The notes under the pieces are model-generated. The model was not told the DNA's origin. It did no database searches and worked only from the letters and a program-made list of their open reading frames with translations. Positions 1 to 11,040 of a DNA stretch of 64,000 nucleotides are shown piece by piece. The DNA is taken from assembly GCF_030253575.1 (NCBI RefSeq), contig NC_080557.1, positions 39,725,001 through 39,789,000 on the forward strand. Reading direction: 5' to 3'. The translations under genes and the position numbers were made by a program. Source of the DNA: Rhododendron vialii (Eukaryota; Streptophyta; Magnoliopsida; Ericales; Ericaceae). Within the stretch, counting starts at the first letter, position 1. The number at the start of each line of letters is the position of its first letter.

Positions 1-1244
1 CTAATAAACACTCACTGACTCGTAAACTTGTTCTGCTACAGAACCATATAAACGTATCACATAGCGCTTATTCTGTGCATCAGCTAGCTGGCACAACTAG
101 AACTATAACTTGATCTCAAAAGTTTTTAGAATGCAAAGGGCATACGAAGGGTGGGTCTGTCTGCCCGGTTCTTGGAGGCTATTTCTTGAAGTGACTTTTG
201 AGGATAAATGTCCAAAAATTTGCACAAATTATTGCCTTCATTTCGAGGATTTCCGTTAATGTTTGTGGTGAATCCATTGTATAGGCTTGTGGATATAACA
301 AATGGAATATTACAATGCAATTAATGAAGAAATCATACACAAAAATCTCACAATTAAGTTGGCTTAAGTTAGAATTCCTCATTCGATTAAATGCCGATTC
401 CACAAAACTTTCATTACCAAAATGAATGATAGAGTCTATGGGCAATAAGGTCAGTCGTCGGCTGCCGCGATCGTAGGACAGATCCACTAGCCAACACGGA
501 TTTCTGGCTCTTGGTTTTCTTCTCGATCGGAGCTTGTCGTGACAACGTAGGTTTACCTTGGAGATTCCCTCCACTGCTTCGGTGTGAGAACTCGTTCATG
601 CCCTCGGCTGACGGCATCTCGTATCCTTGCCCGAAGACAGCAGGCGTGCTTTTTGGGTAGTAACCCAAGGCAATTGATCGTACATTGTTGTTTCGATATC
701 TGTCGGAATTGTTGCTAGCTGTGACTCGGGTTTTCACCAATCCTTTGGGGGATTGAATGTCTGGATTTCATACTCCACATGTTCCAACCTTTATTGGCGG
801 TGTGAAGTTGTTTCTGGTTTTAGACATTTATTTTCCTTATTTCATTCTCAGTTGGATGGTTTTGGTGTTTCCCTTGTCATTGTTTTTGAATAGATATCTG
901 TAGATGCTGTATGACTTCTTTGAAATGATAGGAATCGTGTTCGGATTAAAAAAAAAGAGTATATGGGCAATCAATTGTGTGTATTGAAAAAAGAGATATT
1001 TAGGACTGATCCTTATAAGGCTACTCCATGTGCATTACCACTTTTCAATATGAGAAGTCCTCGGTGTCTTTTCAAATCAATTTCGTATCTTATAGAATAC
1101 TGAAGACATTTTTTTTTCTACCTGCAAAAGAAATCGCATACATCAACGAATACTTTAAACTGTAAAATACATTGCAAACAATTAATTTCACGATTATTAC
1201 GTAACCCGTATTTTCTTGACTCCACTCATTGGTATTTCTGGCTC
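1..1244. other. Intergenic, no gene recognised
   Basis: I see no convincing exon structure or known repeat here. A 108-codon open frame on the minus strand at 414-740 has no recognisable domain and is not called. The stretch is AT-rich towards 1244. Confidence 0.4.
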
Positions 1245-3053
1245 TGATGCGTCCACTTGGTAGTCATTGAAATTGTCATTATATATTTACCGAACGGCCA
1301 TCAAATTAGATTACTGTATTAGATTATTGTATTTATTTACATTAATCGGACTACAACTAAAGGTTTGCATAGTATAGCGAGGAAGTCCGAGTCGATCCAC
1401 AGGGAAATAAGTGTTTTAATTGCCAAAATTAACTTCTACTTTAGTCCGAGGAAAAGATAAAATGATTTTGGATTTTAAAATGCGAAATGCTTAAATTGAA
1501 ATAACATAGAATAAAATGGAGGATAAAGATAAAATAGAGAAGATTCAATCCTGACTTTGTAACAATAGTATTGCATTAGTTCAAGGTCTAAATCAATTCC
1601 TTCAATTGGATTGAATGAGAGAGAAGACCCTTTTATCTAGAGAGAGAGCAGCAGAAAATCAAATCCAGATTGGGGGTAGGCGCCGCCTCCTCCTCTCCCC
1701 GTTTTCTTTTCCCCTCTCTCCTCCCCACAACCCACCCATTTTCGTTCCTCCCCACTTCCTCCCTTTCGTCCTTTTACCTTTCGTTTTTTGGCTGGTGGTC
1801 TGGCCCTCGTGACGGGTTCCCGTCCTTGCTGTTCGGCGATGATGGTTCAGACCGGAGCTAGGAGGCGGTGAGTGGTGGTTCGGCAAGCGGCGGACGGGGT
1901 TAGGGTTTTTGCTTTCTTTTCTTCTTTTTCGGCTGTTTGGCTTGGATTCTACCGGTCGGTTTTCCTGGTCCGGTCTGTACTGATCTAGGCTGCTAGATCC
2001 GGTGGGTGTTGGTGGTGGGCTAATAATTTTAGGATAGAGTTTGTTGTTGGCTGGAGTTTTCTGCTGCAGTTTGCCCCTTTACGTGTCTGGGTTGTGCCAG
2101 CAGTTTGGTGCTCGTTTGGGTTGTAGTGGAAGGTTTTGGTGTTCGGGTGTCATGTCCGGTGCTCCGCTGCGGTTACGCGAGCTCGTCGTGCTGCTGACGG
2201 TCGCGTGCCGGGGCCTGAAGTGTTAGCAAGGCTTGCACTGGTGTGGTCCTACCCGTGTCTGAGGGGTCAGTGGCGGTGGTGGTTCGCTAGTGTCGTCGTG
2301 CTTTCGGATGTGGATGTGCCGGCGTTTTGAGCTCCTTCTGGGCATGTCCCCGACCAAATTGCATCTTGAGCTTAGTTTTGGGATTGGACTATTGTCCCTT
2401 GGGACTTCTACTGTCACTTTCAACGATTGGCTCCTAGTTCGGCAACCTAGTTGCAAGCCTGCTCTGGCAGGGGTGTCAAGAGTAGTGGTGTCCTTTTGGC
2501 ATGTGCTCGTGTCTAGTTTGTGTTAGTTTTGGTTTAATCCTGTATTTTGTGATGTAATCTGTACTGCCTTCGGGCTTTTTCAAAAAAAAAAGTTGTTCAA
2601 TTGTGATCTGTGATAGCTACAAGCCCCACAAGCATTGTCAAGAGTATAAATATAATTCATCATCGACACGGTCTATCTTGATTAGGCACGGACCGTCTCT
2701 GACTCTAACTAATAATCTCAACCAACCTGTCACTAATCGGCTTCGACTATTCACTTCGTAATCTAAGAACGATCTGTCACCAATCGCCTTCGATTCTACA
2801 CTACACTAAATTTGTCTCGGTACGATCCGTCTTCTCAAGATGGACTATCTCATTTCATAATTATACTCTTTGTGAAACCTATTGCATGGCGTAGTGTTTG
2901 AAATCACAGAAACCAAACTCCTGATCTTGAATACTCGAGAAAATCATTTAACAAAATAAAAGATAAATAGCCATACAATTAAATTGAATAAACCAAGATA
3001 AACCAAAAATCAAATACAATAATTAAAATTAGGGAAACTTAAAGATTAGTCCT
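1245..3053 (+). mobile_element. Tat-like LTR fragment, degraded
   Basis: The start (TGATGCGTCC, then a block ending GTCGATCCACAGGGAA near 1407) aligns by eye with the start of the solo LTR at 41909 (TGATGAGCCC, then GTCGATCCACAGGGAA). Both also share a TTTGCATAGTATAG block. A cytosine-rich 'agtcgatccacaggga' block is typical of LTRs from the Tat/Ogre branch of Ty3/gypsy elements (family knowledge). The right end is not defined: I stop where the AT-rich LTR-like sequence gives way to other repeats. The fragment is interrupted by a LINE-like insertion at about 1609-2595. No target duplication was found. Confidence 0.5.
1609..2595 (+). mobile_element. LINE-like insertion with poly-A tail
   Basis: A GC-rich segment begins with a CT/GA-rich leader and ends in a tail of ten A at 2582-2591, preceded by a 'ctgccttcgggctttttc' string of the kind seen at plant L1 3' ends. 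An 8 bp direct repeat TTCAATTG lies at 1601-1608 and 2596-2603, compatible with a target site duplication, although four bases (GTTG) separate it from the A-tract. No reverse transcriptase is encoded, so this would be a deleted LINE or a SINE-like derivative. Confidence 0.4.
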
Positions 3054-3294
3054 CAGCACCCACCATCTGTAAGTTTCCATCTGTGTGTTTTTTGGCCATT
3101 ATGTTTCCATCCTCGTTATTTTTTAATACCAGCAATGCCCTCTATTATATTGTATATATATAGAGTCCAGAAAAAAGGGACTACAACGTAACTCCTCCAG
3201 TCCTTTGCCTGAAATCCGGTCATCAGTCCTTGCGTGAAATCCGACCATCAATCACGAAAATTCCTAAAATTCTGGTGGGATTCTATATAAGAAA

Positions 3295-3298
<4 letters not shown>

Positions 3299-3355
<57 letters not shown>
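3299..3355. repeat. (CT)n microsatellite
   Basis: An uninterrupted run of CT dinucleotides of about 57 bp. The flanks 3054-3298 and 3356-3700 hold no gene that I recognise; the open frame across this run is a by-product of the repeat. Confidence 0.95.
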
Positions 3356-3358
<3 letters not shown>

Positions 3359-3708
3359 CTCCACAAATAGCCGCAGCCATTAACTAGTCCTCCAACGTCC
3401 TCCGATGGGTGACAATCCACTCGTCCTCTGACATCCTCTGCCAATAGCCACCACCATCCATCAACAGCTGCCACGTTAGAGTTTCGATCGCTATTAGATC
3501 AGACCTTTAAAAATATAGGTGGAGCCAAAGAATCAAGCAACCCACACAACGGCCTGTCGCAGTCGAAACTCCCAGTGTTGTCGTACGGATCGGAGTTCAA
3601 CAAGAAGGCCTCACGGATCGAGTTGGGCATCCACGGTGCAATTATCTTTTGATTGGCTGCAAGTATTGGTCATTTGTTTTCATGTATTCCGATATGACTA
3701 AATACCTT

Positions 3709-4735
3709 TTCCGACCACCGGCGAGAAGGTCATTTGTATTCATGTTTTTTTTTAAATTTTTTTATTTCATGGTTTATTCATGTTTTTTATGTGTTTACAT
3801 GGTGTTTGGCATTTTAATTTTCATGGTATATTATTTGTATCGTTTGCCATGAATCACTTTTTCCGGCCTTTAGCTTCTGCCTACTATGTTTGCACGATGG
3901 ATTGAAAAAGATACAGCTCTTTGAAGATAGCGGCTCTCAGTGAGAAGTTCAGATCATGCGTACCCTGAAGTTGAATTGGAAGCTCCAGTTTGTAGTATGA
4001 TATGCTCAAACATGCAAATTCACATTCTAGTCTCGTGAAAGGGATTCCATTCAAGTACTTTGGCCATGCTCTGCTTCTTGGAAGAGAGTTTTATCAAGAG
4101 CAATACTGGTGTGGTGAACCTTAATGAAGAAAATCTGCATTTCTTGCTTGGTGGAACATCTCCTATAATCTGCTACTGATGGTGAAGTTACTCGAGACTT
4201 TCAAGATGCCCAGTATCATTGGGTGTGGAGTTATGATGGTTCAATATTACCATTCCATTCTCTTTCAGTGTTGTTTTTGTTGCTGTTGTAATAATTTTGG
4301 AAACTTTAGGCTTGGTTTTGCTGGGGTTGGTTACTTGCCAACTCTTCTCCTTTGGTGGTAGCGGGTGGCATATGATTGTCCTTAGCCTAAGTGCTAACAT
4401 AATTGGGATATAGGTTTTTGGTTGTGACTTTTGGTTTGGAGATTAATAAAATTCTTTATACCGATCAAAAAAAAAATCACGTTTTTTGGCCACCGGCAAG
4501 AAGGTCATTTGTATTCATGCAATTTTTTTTTTTGATTTCATGGTGTATTCATGTTTTTTATGTTTATTTATGTGTTTTCATGGTGTATGGCATTTTAATT
4601 TTCATGGCATATTATTTGCATCGTTTGCCATAAATCATGTTTGCCATGAATCACTTTTTTTGGCCACCGGCGACAAGGTCATTTTATTCATGTATTTTTT
4701 TTTTTATTTCATGGTGTATTCATGTTTTTGAAATA
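3709..4735 (+). repeat. Tandem repeat of about 160 bp, interrupted
   Basis: A unit starting CCACCGGCGAGAAGGTCATT and ending in GTTTGCCATGAATCAC occurs at about 3715-3862, again at 4490-4650 and as a partial third copy at about 4664-4735. Copies 1 and 2 are separated by a LINE-like 3' end. The unit is rich in T-tracts and 'catggtgtattcatg' strings, and its open frames have no recognisable product. Confidence 0.65.
3863..4475 (+). mobile_element. LINE-type 3' end inserted in a tandem repeat
   Basis: The segment ends with 'gagattaataaaattcttta', a short spacer and an A-tract (4467-4476), the usual look of plant L1 3' ends. It is bracketed by ATCACTTTTT (3853-3862) and ATCACGTTTTT (4476-4486), a near-perfect target duplication that splits the surrounding repeat. 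No intact ORF2 domain remains, so it is 5'-truncated. Confidence 0.55.
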
Positions 4736-5340
4736 ACATACAAATATATTTCATGGAAAATGGTACAAATTTTTTACCATAAAAGTTAAAACCATCATAA
4801 TTGCAATGTTGTAAAACAAAAAAGACTTAATACACCATGAATATTATAAATATGCACGGCTCATGATCAAACGGACATTGCTTGGCAAACGGTGCAAATA
4901 AAATAAAGAATCGTGAAATGGGAATGGGAATAGCAGAAAATGGAAGGAGAAATCTAGGGGATTTGATTATTTGAATGTTTGAAAGTTTGAACTCTTATTA
5001 TATCTCACTTGATTCTAATTTGATTTTCATCTGAATCCCTTTAATTTAGGGAAACAATAAAAGTGTGTATATATATACTACTTATATAATAGTAAAAGGG
5101 TAATAAGGAAAATTCACATATTGAAAGGATGAAAACATAAGCACAAAAAATAGGGTGGATGGAAACTTACATGGCATGACTAATGGGGATAGATATTTAC
5201 AAACTCCTTAAAATTACTTGGCCAGAATTTCCTCTACACTCCAAAGATAAAATGGAAGAGCATACAGATTTGTGGAACAGAGGCTCTCCAGCATCTCCTT
5301 TCCTTCTCTTGGCCTACTGCCGAGGTCCCACCGGCCCCCC
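4736..5340. other. Intergenic, nothing recognised
   Basis: AT-rich sequence without a plausible gene or repeat boundary. The short open frame ending at 5389 is not supported by any domain. Confidence 0.4.
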
Positions 5341-5570
5341 TCGGCCTTCCATCTCTTTTATAAGTATTTATTTCACATTTTTAAACTAAAAAATAATGTA
5401 AATGAAAAATAATTTTTTGATTTTTTTTTACCGTATTAAAGATCTCAACGAAATCTTTCAAATAAGATCTATATTGCATATTTTTAAATTTTAATAAACT
5501 CATCATTTTTGAGTTTAAAATTACTTTCTTAAAAAATAATTACTTATTTCACGTTCTGGAACGGGCCTTA
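5341..5570. mobile_element. Degraded MITE, PIF/Harbinger-like family
   Basis: It shares the core 'caaataagatcYatattgcat' and the right end 'ctggaacgggcc' with the MITE at 52497-52748. The left terminus has decayed, so no target duplication can be read. Confidence 0.5.
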
Positions 5571-6317
5571 GCCCTTTTTAATATTTCCCTTTTTTAATTC
5601 TTTTATCCTTTCCACTCCTCTTTTATTTAACCATTTTCATTTCCACACTTTAAACTTATTTTAATCCAATTCCCATAATCCCAGGCAATCCACCAGTAGT
5701 GCACGGCTGTCGGCAGGTAGAAAATAATCAGGTGTGGACCAATGCACCACCATTTCTTGCAAAACTCCCAATTTAAGGCCAAATTTGGTGTACGCACTCT
5801 TCTGACCTTCAATCACAGATATATAACAAAAGACGTTAAATAATAATAATATAGGACATAACAAATGTATATTAGGCTGTCTAAATGTGTACATTTCGGC
5901 ATTTATCAGGCGCCACCCCTGACTTAGTCCTATTGAACTTAGGTGCAGAGGATCAAAAAAAAAACTTAGGTGTAGTTCTTTTTGTAGCTTAGGCGGTGCA
6001 TATGGCTAATGAGAGCAAGTTGTAAATATCTTGCCCACGCATGCGTACCGGTAGTAATGCTGGGAGCCAAACTTTGGCTTGATTCTCACTTGTGGCACAT
6101 TTATGCCTTGATTGTTACATACACGCACCATCTTCACCCCAAATGTTGGATCTATGTTTTCTCAATTCTCATACCCTGTGTTTTACCTGTACCCATAATT
6201 GTAATGCCTTAAAAACCCCATTTTTGCAGATTATGGAGTTGGTTATATGTTAATTCAAGGTATTCAAAGAGGGCTGGGGATTGAGAATTGAACATTAGCT
6301 AGGCTTGGTTTCTATAG
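5571..6317. other. Intergenic, nothing recognised
   Basis: No gene is supported. The short open frames on both strands here lack domains and overlap each other. Confidence 0.4.
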
Positions 6318-6478
6318 GGAATGGATCCTCCCTAGTAAGTGTCCGGGACAGTTGTTGAAGGTACCTCACAAGTGTGGATTGCACAATAATACTCTTACCG
6401 ATAAGAGTATATTATATTGTAACAAAAAAAGTGGACTGCACGACTGTCCGGGATAGTAATTAACTGGAGAGGATTTCA
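6318..6478. repeat. Short foldback repeat
   Basis: Imperfect inverted arms: 'atggatcctccctagtaagt' and 'gtccgggaca' on the left pair with 'tgtccgggatagtaattaac' and 'tggagaggatttcat' on the right. It looks like a small MITE. No target duplication was read. Confidence 0.5.
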
Positions 6479-6885
6479 TCCCTTCCTAGTTAGTTGCTTC
6501 TTTCTTTTTCATTTTTTACATCTCTTTTCTTCTGAGTTCATCTCCTGCATAATACCCTTGTGGGAGGCTCAACCGTTGATTTTCTTTCATGGATATGTTC
6601 ATTTTTTGGACTGTATGGAATTAACGGTGTGAATCATTAGCCTCGATTGAGGCCAAAAAAGAAAAATATGAAAGATTACGGAGGATATGGGAATGAACGG
6701 GAGCTGATTCATTTTTCTCTTTGTTGAGCAATCGGCCCAAACCAACAAAGCACGAAAAACAATCAAGCGAAAACTAACGAACGGAAGAGAGATTTTTACT
6801 TGCTTCTCCAACTATGAAGTTGAATAACATTTAAAAGGTTCACACCAATTTCCATTTTATATCGAATGAAAATAATGGTGCCGTG

Positions 6886-6899
6886 TATATATATAAAAA
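6886..6899 (+). promoter_or_regulatory. Candidate TATA box of the membrane-protein gene
   Basis: TATATATATAAAAA lies about 240 bp upstream of the chosen ATG at 7128. This would give a 5' leader of roughly 200 bp. It is the only strong TATA-like string in the proximal upstream region. Confidence 0.4.
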
Positions 6900-7127
6900 A
6901 CCTATAATTGTAACATACGTATGATTTACGTGTCTATTTGTTAATCATAATAGCCCTGTAAGTCAAAACCAAAGACATCAACGGTCCTACAATAATTGTG
7001 TGGGAGTATTCTATCCCCTTGAACCAGCTCCTCCTTTCCAATGTTGCTCCCCGTTTGGCCGGGTCTCAATTTCTGGTTCTGCCTCGGGATCATCTCGTCT
7101 CCATCATGGGTTTTCTCATTCTTGGCC

Positions 7128-7838
7128 ATGGATTTCGCGAAGAAAACCACCGGCCTCGTCTCCGTCGTCCTGATTTTGGCAATCGTATTGTCATGGTCCG
7201 CTAGCAACTTGGCGCTTTGGAAGTTCTATTTCTCTTTGCGGAGAAATCCAGAGACCGACCGTTTCTTCCGCGCTTACGAAGGTGCCGGCAAAACCATCGG
7301 CTACGCGCTTCTGTTCTTCGGCAACGTCGGTCTCTACTACTTCTCCGAGAAATCCGTTGCTTGCATGCTCACTTTCCTCTCGCTTGCCGTTTACTGCCTC
7401 TGCGCTCTCTTATGCATCCAACCTTACGCGGATTTCGGCGCCCTGGAGTTCCTCCTCAGTGCGAGTCTGAATCAAGCATTGAGTCTTTTCGGGCTCCATT
7501 CGTCATACTCGTGGCTCGTTATAATTGCGTGTATTGTCATATCGGGGATGCGGTACTGTCTGGAACCGGTGCATCCCCCGGAGGAAGCGACGAGAGATGA
7601 AATCGAACTCGAAACAGGGCAATTACCTGCCAAGACTCACAAAGAAGACCACCCTCCTCCTCTCCGGGCACGGCTGGCCGACGATAATCCCTCACCATCG
7701 GGCAGTTTTCTTGATATTCTAGCTCTAAGCGGATCGCCGGTTCCTTTTAGAAGGAGATTTCATTTGCCGCCGAAATATTCCGCCGAGGAGAGAGGTCAGA
7801 ATCTCCCAGAACCATTAATTAGGAGTGATTCTATTTGA
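7128..7838 (+). CDS. Multi-pass membrane protein, function unknown
   Basis: A single-exon frame of 236 codons starting at 7128. I chose this ATG because it sits in a good plant context (GCCATGG) and begins a plausible hydrophilic-then-hydrophobic N-terminus. The in-frame ATG at 7041 would add 29 residues of less natural composition. Hydrophobic segments fall at about residues 8-26, 45-65, 72-95 and 118-140. The last third is a hydrophilic tail rich in Pro, Arg and Glu. The codons are GC-rich compared with the flanks, which supports real coding. The topology suggests four membrane spans with a cytosolic tail. I do not recognise the family and assign no function. The open frames in other phases across this region are shadows. 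Confidence 0.7.
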   Translation: MDFAKKTTGLVSVVLILAIVLSWSASNLALWKFYFSLRRNPETDRFFRAYEGAGKTIGYALLFFGNVGLYYFSEKSVACMLTFLSLAVYCLCALLCIQPYADFGALEFLLSASLNQALSLFGLHSSYSWLVIIACIVISGMRYCLEPVHPPEEATRDEIELETGQLPAKTHKEDHPPPLRARLADDNPSPSGSFLDILALSGSPVPFRRRFHLPPKYSAEERGQNLPEPLIRSDSI

Positions 7839-8161
7839 ACCCCATAAAAAATCTGTTGAGCCCCAAATCTCTATTTACACCCAGTTTTTTTTTTTTTTTT
7901 AAACACAGAAGGATAAGAGAGTAATTCTATTTACCATCCAATTACTTGTGTAAAATTTATTTGTAGCCGACCCTCGGTGAGCTAATTCTTGTCAGCAAAC
8001 TAATCCTCCCGAGGCCCGCTGTCAACGTGCACATTATCGAGCATTCATACTTCCCATTCTGTTCATGAACTAAACTATCTGCACAGCTGATTTCACTACC
8101 AATTCCAGTTTTGGCCTTAAAACTATGCCTACCCCTTCACTGTAAACCCAGAAATGATATT

Positions 8162-8551
8162 GGTACCGACCTCCCGGTACCGAAATCGTACCGCCGGCCG
8201 CCGGTGGGCCGTCTCCGGCCACCGGACGGCCGATCCGAGCCGTCCAAAAATTTTAAAAAAAAAAAACGAGGGGGCCTACGCGTGAATCAACGGCATCCGA
8301 GGTGTGTAAGGTGCTTGATCCGAGCACCCTTTTTTCGTGTATATATGTATATTCCCGCGAATATACATATATACACGAAAAAAGGGTGCTCGGATCAAGA
8401 ACCTTACACACCTCGGATGCCGTTGATTCTCGCGTAGGCCCCCTCGTTTTTTTTTTTTAAAATTTTTGGACGGCTCGGATCGGCCGTCCGGTGGCCGGAG
8501 ACGGCCCACCGGCGGCCGGCGGTACGATTTCGGTACCGGGGAGGTCGGTAC
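8162..8551. repeat. Near-perfect 390 bp foldback element
   Basis: Two arms of about 190 bp meet at 'attcccgcgaat' near 8354. Pairing runs almost without mismatch from GGTACCGACCTCCCGGTACC at the left end to 'ggtaccggggaggtcggtac' at the right, with one extra G. The arms are GC-rich (CCGGCGGCCGGCGG, GGACGGCTCGGATCGGCCG) and include an A-tract paired with a T-tract. Open frames on both strands here have near-identical translations simply because the DNA is a palindrome. No clear target duplication was read. Confidence 0.9.
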
Positions 8552-8585
8552 ATGTAGCACAACTCCTGTAAACCTCACTTGTAGC

Positions 8586-8827
8586 CAGGGGCGGAGTTAG
8601 AATGGAGTATTACGCAATGGGGTCCAAACATAAGCGATGTTCAAAAAAAAACAAATTACAGACTGTTGTAATCTAAATGGATTTCTTGGGGGCAATTGTT
8701 TGATATTTGTGGGGTCTAATTCATATAAATAACCAAAATCTATAACAATATTTAGAGATTTTTTTTTTGAAGCGAGTGGGGTCAAGTGATCGCACTTGAC
8801 AGTTGACACTATGTGACTCCACCCTTG
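8586..8827. mobile_element. MITE with CAGGGGCGGAGT-type ends
   Basis: The left end CAGGGGCGGAGTTAG is roughly inverted at the right end as ATGTGACTCCACCCTTG. Ends of the CAGGGGCGGAG type are common among non-autonomous plant hAT elements (family knowledge). The 8 bp flanks match only partly, so the call is moderate. Confidence 0.5.
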
Positions 8828-9604
8828 TTGTGGTTGGAAATTTCTGGCTTTGGTTTGAGAACAATGCCAGATTCCTCCGTTTTCCCCTCAGCCTTGATCT
8901 TTGCCTCAACAGCAGGAGATATCACCGCACGTTTAGTCACGATTACAAACCTGCAAAAACAGTCGAACGTCCATGAGGTTTTCCATTTTCTTCAATCCCA
9001 CAAAAGCCTAGGAAAACGATATGATTTTTCTGTAACGGTTTGGAGCTAGTGATTCTCACTTGTCACTCTTTGTTGGAATGCCATAGATTACGTAATCAAG
9101 AATGCGAATGGACCCAAGTTCCGATTATTTCCTAAGTCGACTTCAGATGACAAAGAAGGTTGTAAAAGTGCTTTGAGATTTCTATCCCGGTCAAAGTTGC
9201 GCATAAAACATGTATGAAAGTATATAATATAGTAGTATCAATCGAATCTCTCCATGCAACTCTCATCGTCTCCCTCTACCTCAAACAAGGCCATGTAAGG
9301 TCTTTATATAGTCCTAAGAAAAAACTCTCCGCGATATATTTAATCAAGTCAATTATCAAGAATAATTACACACATAATTAATATTGTAACGGACTAATAA
9401 TAAAATTGCCAATTAAGCTCATAATCATTAGGGGACATAAGTATATGTCCAATGATTTAATGTCATCATATTAGATACTATTGAAAGATTTAGAAAGAGA
9501 CAGATTTGAAAACCAAATAAAGTGATCAACTATTGCCAAGATATCCAAATCCTTCGACACTTAAGCCGAATCTTCCCAGTCCCCCCATGGCGTTCCAATA
9601 TGAT
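8828..9604. other. Intergenic, nothing recognised
   Basis: No supported gene. It is AT-rich apart from a moderately GC segment at 9530-9600, and no repeat boundary is visible. Confidence 0.4.
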
Positions 9605-10291
9605 TGTTGGAAATTTACGGAATTTCGGTTGAATGAAACCGGGATTTTGGAGGGTCTTCCGAAGCAACCAGTCCCGAGTTCGTTGTATCTGGACGCACCA
9701 CCACAATCAATAGACGTATTGATGTGTGTGGCCGTAACTCCCGCAGCATTACTCCTCCCCATGATGGCCATGATGATGTTTTATTCAGCAATTGATGGCT
9801 GTTTTATTCTTGTAACCTCCAAGCATTTGATGGCAGCATAATGGCTGAATTCATTTCAGCAATTGATGGCTGTATTCACCCCTTCTTCCTCCTCCACTCT
9901 ATATAAAGGAGGCTCTCGTTTGGAGGAGTAATCAGAAAATTCCAGGCCTTCCAATAATTCCAGAATATTGTTCTTTGAGAGAGAGTGACAGGCGGTAGTC
10001 AGTTCGCCAAGGCGGTCGACGGCGGTGTTCCGACCGCTTGCGGTTTAGCCGAGCCAACCCTGGGAGGAAGACGCCAAACACGAACCTACAACACCGACGG
10101 TAGGTGGCGAATCTTTCTTAAGGAGACTGTGGTATCACACAGGACTCGGTTTGTTTTCTTGGAAAAAACGTTTCGTATCTCGACTGTTCCATTCTGTTTT
10201 GTTATTGTATTATGCTTCGGTTATGTAATTGTGAAAGTATCAATGAAATTGTTCTCTGGAATTTTCTGTTATTGCCGAAATTTTCCCAACA
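9605..10291 (+). mobile_element. Solo-LTR-like unit
   Basis: It starts TGTTGGAAATTTACGG and ends CCGAAATTTTCCCAACA, giving inverted TGTTGG/CCAACA termini with further inverted similarity inside. A TATATAAAGG box lies at about 9901 with a leader-like stretch behind it, as in an LTR U3-R-U5. The flanking pentamers ATGAT and TATGC do not match, so it may be an old solo LTR or one end of a deleted element. No primer-binding site follows it. Confidence 0.5.
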
Positions 10292-10301
10292 TATGCATCA
10301 T

Positions 10302-10302
<1 letters not shown>

Positions 10303-10340
<38 letters not shown>
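10303..10340. repeat. (CT)n microsatellite
   Basis: A dinucleotide run directly downstream of the LTR-like unit. Beyond it, 10341-11040 contains no gene or repeat that I can support. Confidence 0.9.
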
Positions 10341-10343
<3 letters not shown>

Positions 10344-11040
10344 CATCCAAACACCACAGTAATCACAATCACCAACACCGCTGCAGGCAATTACACAGGC
10401 AACCACTGCCCTCTCTGTCCAACCAGGCAATTACCCTCTTTGTCGTCTCCGTGACTCATCAACAACGTCGGCTTATGATGGTGCGGCCACTTTCGACCTC
10501 CAAAAAATTATAAATTTTAGGGGCCTCTTTTACTTCGAATCCCTTGTGGTAGTCTAACAAAAAAAAGGACTCGAAAAGTCAAGGTTGGCCTTGTCCATCA
10601 CCCCACGCCACACAACAGGCTAGGGGTTGCCCTTGGAAAACAGTTCGCAATGGGAACTTCTCTCAGATGTAGGAATCATTCTATTCACATAACATTTACA
10701 TCGACAGAATTTTGTGGGTGAAACGCCCACTTTGTGATTGCTAACGGCATATATTTATACTCCTTTAACCCTTCTAATCAATGAGGGTCTCGAGAGGATT
10801 CGCCACGCCCGTGGAGGTGGCCTAAGTCCGTCCTTGCATTGAAACAACTATAAGATCCTAACCGTGCATGTACTGCGAACCATTTGTTCCTTTCCACAGC
10901 AATTTCACGCAAGTTTTTTGGTTGCAAGAAAAGAGACCCAAATTAAATTGCCGTCGCGTTTAATTTTGATTTGACCCAAGTAGAAAAAGTAAACAACTCA
11001 TGCCAATTTCTATTCTCTCTCTCTTTCTTAACATGAGAGC

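Noticed and set aside
414..740. 108-codon open frame on the minus strand
   Set aside because: No recognisable domain, no clear splice partners and heavy overlap with another open frame on the same strand. It might be an old exon, but nothing supports a call.
8111..8578. Two similar proteins of about 100 residues on opposite strands
   Set aside because: They arise because the DNA is a near-perfect palindrome.
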